Source: Filosporella fistucella (taxonomy: Eukaryota; Ascomycota; Leotiomycetes; Helotiales). Taken from it: DNA of 64,000 nt. The notes under the pieces were generated by a model. That model ran no database searches. It was not told the origin of the DNA and saw nothing but the letters and a program-made list of their open reading frames with translations. Numbering within the stretch: position 1 is the first letter of the stretch; each line of letters begins with the position of its first letter. Positions 58,925 to 64,000 of this stretch are shown here, piece by piece. The position numbers and the translations under genes are program-made. The stretch lies in contig JAQJZZ010000011.1 in assembly GCA_030077755.1 (NCBI GenBank), positions 3,100,001 to 3,164,000 of the forward strand, in the 5' to 3' direction.

Positions 58925-61900
58925 ATGTCCTCCGACAGCTCCGAATTCGAACTCCCTTCACATACGTTCTCCAACATCACGACGCCTGCTACTTTCACAC
59001 CGAAAGATAACAAAGCTGACCCGATCGACGAACTTGCAGCAAGAATGAGTATGGGTGCTCCTGTAGCTGTGCAAACCAGCAAACGCCATATCAATGGCTA
59101 TCTGCCGATTGAAAATTATGGCTTGATTGGAAACATGCGAACCTGTGCACTGGTGGGCATTGATGGCAGTATCGACTTCATGTGCTGGTAAGTATTATGT
59201 TCTGTTTGCCCCCCCGCCATGCCAAACATCCCTCTTCAGCTTCACGCTGAATTTACCTACAACACATTGCAGGCTACACCCCATTGTAGTGCCCTCCCAT
59301 CTTGTCTCATAGACTGCTGACTTGTCCAAATAACAGGCCAGATTTCGACTCTCCATCCATATTCTGCCGATTGCTCGACAAAGACAAGGGCGGATACTTC
59401 TCCATTGCCCCTCCGGTATCTGCCACTGCTACTTGGACCACTAAACAGCAATATCTCCCATCTTCCAACATCTTACAAACTCGGTATATTAACGAAGATG
59501 GTGTGGTTGATTTGGTTGATTTTTTCCCACGACCTAAGCACAGCCAAGTTGTTTCCAAGTCCTCAAAGCAGATGCCGTTCCGCGAAGCAGTAACAGTACA
59601 AGATGAACTGAAGAAATGGCTGGTTCGTAGAGCCGAATGCATTAGAGGAGAGGTGGACTTAGGTGAGAGGATTTTTACCTTCTTTCCCGTTTCGCCTTCT
59701 CAACGCCGGGTAGAGATTCATTGGCACAGGGTCAGGAGGGAAACACGTTCTCTAGATGTTGGAACTCTACCGAGCTGGCGGTTTTACAATTACATCTCCA
59801 AACCTATAGTTAACTTGCTTATACCTTGAACATGGACTTTTCTAGCTTACTTGCTTACGGTTTTACAGATGTTGAGATATTCCCTGCCTTCAATTACGGC
59901 AAGGGCCACCATACCACGGAGATCCTTCTCCCAGAACATCCTCCAGGCTGCCTCGATAGCAAGACAGTCACATTTACGAGCAAAGATGTCAAATTACAAC
60001 TTGATGTGACTATTGATCACGGGGAGGAAGATGCCGTGTCTTGCCCAACTCTGGTTTTCCGGAAGGAAAAGCGAGCTGGTATGGAAGGAGAAGGTATCTC
60101 CCTAATTTCTTGTCCCAGACCCTCGCTCCCGTACGGCAACGTGATATCAAGATTGGCAGGGCCGAAGTTGAATATTAATAATCATACGCTCCGAGGAGCC
60201 GAATATTTCTATTTGACGAATACTAACACATCGTAGGCGTTGTTGCACATATTCATCTGACCGAAGGCCAAGCTGTTTCGTTTGTCTTACGCGAAGATAT
60301 TCCCAACCATGTCACTAGAGACGTAACCACCGAGGTTCTAGACAAGCATCAACATGATACCCAGGAATTCTGGTTTAACTGGATTTCGAAAAGTACATAT
60401 AAGGGGCGCTGGCGTGAGGTTGTGAATCGCTCTCTGCTGATTCTCAAACTTCTCACATACGAACCCACAGGCGCAATCATTGCTGCGCCAACATTTTCGA
60501 TCCCAGAAGACATAGGTGGTGTCCGTAACTGGGATTACAGATTCTGCTGGGTCAGAGATTCAAGTTTCACCATCTACATTCTTCTGAGAATGGGTTTCGT
60601 GGAAGAGGCAGATGCATATATGGATTTCATCAGTGAGCGCTTCCGATTGTCCAGATCTCCAGAAGGTGCATTGCCAATCATGTTCACCATTCGTGGCGAA
60701 ACGGAAATCCCGGAAATAGAGCTAGAGTAAGCCTTCTGATCTCCGATAGACTTATCTGTCTCTGACATACTGCAGCCATCTTTCTGGTTATAAGAACAGC
60801 AAACCAGTTCGAATTGGAAATGGAGCTGCTTTTCATCTTCAATTCGACATATATGGAGAGTTACTGGATGCAATTTATCTCTACAACAAATATGGAAAGC
60901 CGATTACATGGGAACAATGGGTCGCTATACGTGAGATCCTTGGTAATTAGTGTTCCTCATCTTGCTGATCCCCATGGCTAACAACCTTGCAGATTATGTG
61001 ATGACTATATGGAAGGGTAAGAGGAGTGAAACGGCATTAGAACGCTGCTAAATGTGTTAGATCCCGACATGTCCATTTGGGAAGTGAGGAGTCGCAAGCA
61101 AAATTATACGTATTCAAAGGTGATGCTCTGGGTTGCTTTTGACCGTGGTCTTCGGCTTGCAGAGAAACGATGCTTGCCTTGCCCACATCGAGTACAATGG
61201 GTGGCAATTCGAGATGAGATTTACGAGGAAATCATGAACAAGGGTATGCCCATATTAAAGCTGCATCCTTTCCCATCTAATGTATTACAGGTTATAGCTC
61301 TAACCTACGTTGTTTCGTGCAAAGCTACGAAAGTGGCGATCTCTTAGACTCTTCAATCCTCGTTGCCCCTTTGGTGTTTTTCATTACGCCAAATGATCCT
61401 CGATTCTTGCGAACAATGGATCGTATTTTGCTGTCTCCAGAGAAAGGCGGACTTACATCTGCTGGTCTTGTCTATAGATACAACACGGAGCATGCAGAGG
61501 ATGGTTTGTACTCTGATTTTCCACTCTAGGCGTTAGTGACTGATGTTATTCTTTAGGTGTTGGTGGTCGAGAAGGTGCCTTTTCTATGGTGCGTCGAATT
61601 TTCTCTGTATTTGTCAAAATAAACAAACAGGAGCAACTTCCAAGCCGTTCAGAAGCTGCTCTTCTTTTCGTCTTAGCCTTCCAACTCCATGCTAATCTGT
61701 CTATAGTGCACATTTTGGCTCGTCGAAGCAATGACTCGAGCTGGGGTTTACAATAAAAAATACCTCACTCGAGCTGTCAACGTCTTCGAAAACATGCTGA
61801 GCTTCTCTAACCATCTGGGAATGTTCTCTGAAGAAATCTCTCGATCCGGCGAACAGCTTGGCAACACACCCCAAGCTTTCAGCCACCTCGCTTTGATCAG

Positions 61901-61946
61901 TGCTGCCTTTAACCTCGATCGCGCTACAGAGTTCAAACGTACCTGA
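58925..61946 (+). CDS. GH15-family glycoside hydrolase with trehalase-like N-terminal domain
   Basis: This is an intracellular relative of glucoamylase and bacterial-type trehalase, function not fixed. Ten exons: join(58925..59187, 59337..59662, 59869..60093, 60237..60726, 60776..60942, 60993..61016, 61061..61243, 61291..61503, 61557..61588, 61707..61946), 720 aa, frame kept at every junction. The N-terminal domain starts [20 protein letters not shown], then [18 protein letters not shown]. The GH15 barrel has [60 protein letters not shown] and [23 protein letters not shown] text near the end. No signal peptide. Introns 1-3 are unusually long (149, 206, 143 nt), exon 6 is only 24 nt, and intron 9 is the introner-like element. 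Confidence 0.92.
61589..61706 (+). mobile_element. Introner-like intron, copy 2 (in GH15-family gene)
   Basis: The 118-nt intron starts GTGCGTCGAATTTT and ends CATGCTAATCTGTCTATAG. A central hairpin has 10-base arms (61631-61640 and 61652-61661, one mismatch) and an 11-base loop. Length, 5' region, arms and 3' end match the last intron of the multicopper oxidase gene (27668-27785). The loop sequence matches that of the other copy only after reverse complementation (two mismatches in 11). The exon frame REGAFSM / [13 protein letters not shown] confirms the intron. Confidence 0.75.
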
Positions 61947-62555
61947 GAGTTTGGGGTTTTTTACTGATACGATGGGATATTGTGTTATTTGAGACTCGGG
62001 CAGAAATGGTCCTGTGGCGGATTTGCAGACGGTATCCCTAAGTGAATCATGTTACAACTACACGAGATGTCGTGACTTCACACATATCATCGACAGCCAT
62101 TAGTTCGTATTCACGGAGGTTATAATTCCCACGGTTGTATGTCCTCCGTCTCTTTCTTGAAGACGTTCGAGCTTGACTGTGAATCTCCCGTCGTGGACTA
62201 AATATCTCTGAATGCTCTTTTAGTCATTGGCAGTGCTCTTGATTGCTGTTTGCGACCGATCTGTTGCATTTCTTTCTCAATACTCGAGATGGGGAGTCGT
62301 ATTGTTTCAAATTCCTTTCAAGCTAAGGTCTCTTTGATGTTTTTATCCCAAGTTTTCTATTCGATGTCAAATTAGCTTTCAAGTGCCCGCATTTCAGACA
62401 TTCCTCAACTTATCATTTCATATTCGCTTTAAATCAAGCATCTATTATCCGCTATGTCTAAGCTCATTTAGATATCGTGTATTAATCTGCGGAAGGAGGC
62501 TTTTAAAAAAAAAAATTTCATATATATTTTGGTTACATTCAGATTATCCCTTGAA
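61947..62555. other. 3' flank of the GH15-family gene, no gene
   Basis: AT-rich, CT-rich sequence with no frame of note. A poly-A run lies near 62506. Confidence 0.5.
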
Positions 62556-62732
62556 ATGGAAGTCACTCTGAAAGAATTTCATCTTTTCACATTACTTCCT
62601 CTAGAAGTCCGCAATTGTGTTTGTAAGTGCGCAACCCCTAAAATTATCCCCGCCAAATCTAGAGCAGTCTGGAGGCAATTAATGGATGCTGCAAGGCTGC
62701 TCTATTCCTGTACATCTGCTTTGTGGGCATAG
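62556..62732 (+). pseudogene. Remnant of a 2EXR-type N-terminus
   Basis: The frame from ATG 62556 reads MEVTLKEFHLFTLLPLEVRN. This resembles the FHLFPLLPxEIR opening of the fungal 2EXR domain (known from memory). The following residues (CVCKCATPKIIPAKS) lack the usual Trp and the frame stops at 62732 after 58 codons. Function of 2EXR proteins is unknown. A GTAAGT at 62621 might be a donor, so a spliced gene is not excluded. Confidence 0.4.
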
Positions 62733-62760
62733 ACTCGTTGATCTAATCCTGATGTTATGA

Positions 62761-63926
62761 TGGAAAGAGCAGATTGCTGGCTCCAGAACTATTACTGTAA
62801 ATGTGCCTGGGCTGATTCGAACGAGCGTTAACTTTTTTGGGGGACCCATGCCTGATGAGCCCGGAGATTTAGATCATGTCAGATTAGGATTTGATTTTTT
62901 GGGTTGACCCGTTTCAGAGGCAGGGGCCACAGGGGGTGCCTGGCATTGCAAACGTTAATCGCGAAGCGCAAGAAGATTTGGAAGGCGGTCGACCAGCAGA
63001 ACTTCGTGTTCGTGGTCGCTCGGGTTCACTTCCTTTTAATCAGTTCACTGACATTATGTATTTCGACATGGAAAGCCTTTTCGCGCTGAATCAAATGGCC
63101 AACTCAAATGGCCAACGCGGCAGGACTGAGCGGGATACTTTTTGGCCCGGTGAAGCACAATGGTCACTAGAAGGAGCTTGAGATATCAGGCGTATAGCTA
63201 CGAATTATGAAGTGGCTGAACTTGAAGCTGGAATGAATATGTTGCGGGGCACGTCTTCCGCCCTGACGTCCAGGCCGAGCTGAGCTGGTGGGCAGTCCAG
63301 AACTCGAGTCGCCTCCGGATGCGCCTCGGGCACCATTTCGCTCTATCAATTGGAATGGAAGTTTTTGGGAGGAGGCGCAAAACATGTCTGAAGTTTTTGA
63401 CAATGTCAGCATAGGATTGACCAATGAGGTGAGGGCTTTTGAGGGAGATATGGAGTTTGATTTTGTCGAAAACCTCGAGATAGGCCTCTTGAGGTCGGTG
63501 AGGGCAGATATTCACAGGTTCTTTGCGTATGTGCCTGATGCAGAAAGTCCTCGTGCCCAGCCTCCTAGGCCGAGAACCTGCTCAGGCTCAGATTATGATC
63601 CTCCTGCAGCTGACGAGAGTGAGATTAGTTCAGATGCCGCATTGTCACAGATTATGTCAGCCATACTTCGAACTCGAAGTGCGTTGCGAGCTAATTATCG
63701 CAGTCGCTTTGATGTTGATATCGGGACTTTACCGCCTTGGATGAATGAAGGAGAGGCAGATGGCAATGCAGAGGATGCTGAATAGGCGAAGGCTCCAGTT
63801 CCTCCTCAGCCACCTGCGACTCCGCAATCTCCAACAAATGATTCACTACCTCCATCTGCCAATGGTGATGGCAACGTGGACATGGGAAATGGTTTGGCAC
63901 ATGGTGATCCGTTTTCGAGGGAGTGA
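62761..63926 (+). pseudogene. Decayed acidic-protein gene with frameshifts and nonsense codons
   Basis: Coding-like text continues through four breaks. Frame one: SRTITVNVPGLIRTS to LGFDFLG, stop 62905. Frame two from about 62891: QGPQGVPGIANVNREAQEDL to AQWSLEGA, stop TGA 63179. The same frame continues (DIRRIATNYEVAELEAG). A third frame from about 63267 reads LVGSPELESPPDAPRAPF to WMNEGEADGNAEDAE, stop TAG 63783, and again continues (KAPVPPQPPATPQSP) to 63924. The TGA and TAG could derive from CGA and CAG by C-to-T change. No family recognised; the C-terminus is acidic and Pro-rich. Confidence 0.5.
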
Positions 63927-64000
63927 AGTTGGGATGCTATATGCCCAGTGGAGGGGGCGACATGATCAAGATCTTAGCTCTTATTCCTTTTAGTTTGGTA

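Overview
This is fungal nuclear DNA, most likely from a filamentous ascomycete. Genes sit on both strands with long spacers. Introns are mostly 43-60 nt, with GTRNGT donors and CTAAC-like branch sites. The gene set (eisosome protein, Zn2Cys6 regulator, AA9 LPMO, CE15 esterase, GH94 phosphorylase, RTG2-type protein) suggests Leotiomycetes (Helotiales). That placement is an inference from gene content, not a phylogeny.

Layout. 0-5 kb: degenerate minisatellites, decayed coding sequence and a small His-rich protein gene. 5-16 kb: a PilB-like eisosome gene, a CE15 glucuronoyl esterase gene and a large ascomycete-specific protein gene. 16-25 kb: an AT-rich patch, then an AA9 LPMO gene, an MCT-like MFS transporter gene, and a divergent Zn2Cys6 regulator gene. 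25-38 kb: a broken membrane-protein gene, a membrane-anchored multicopper oxidase, a phosphoesterase/phospholipase C, an RTG2-like Ppx/GppA protein and a secreted lipase. 38-55 kb is sparse: a GH94 phosphorylase, several uncertain small genes, a nonsense-interrupted LRR-like gene and long stretches with no recognisable gene. 55-64 kb: a TPT-family (SLC35C2-like) transporter, a ten-exon GH15-family gene and decayed gene remnants.

Function. The secreted or oxidative enzymes (CE15, AA9, multicopper oxidase) point to plant cell wall degradation. GH94 can be linked to AA9 because C1-oxidising LPMOs release aldonic acids, and fungal GH94 enzymes of this type phosphorolyse cellobionic acid.

Most notable observation. 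The last intron of the multicopper oxidase gene and the ninth intron of the GH15 gene are homologous to each other although their host genes are unrelated. Both are 118 nt. They share their 5' region, a central hairpin and a nearly identical 3' end (20 of the last 21 bases). They look like two copies of an introner-like element, that is, a spliceosomal intron that spreads as a mobile unit. The hairpin loop is in opposite orientation in the two copies. All exon-intron structures here were derived by eye from reading-frame continuity and splice motifs.
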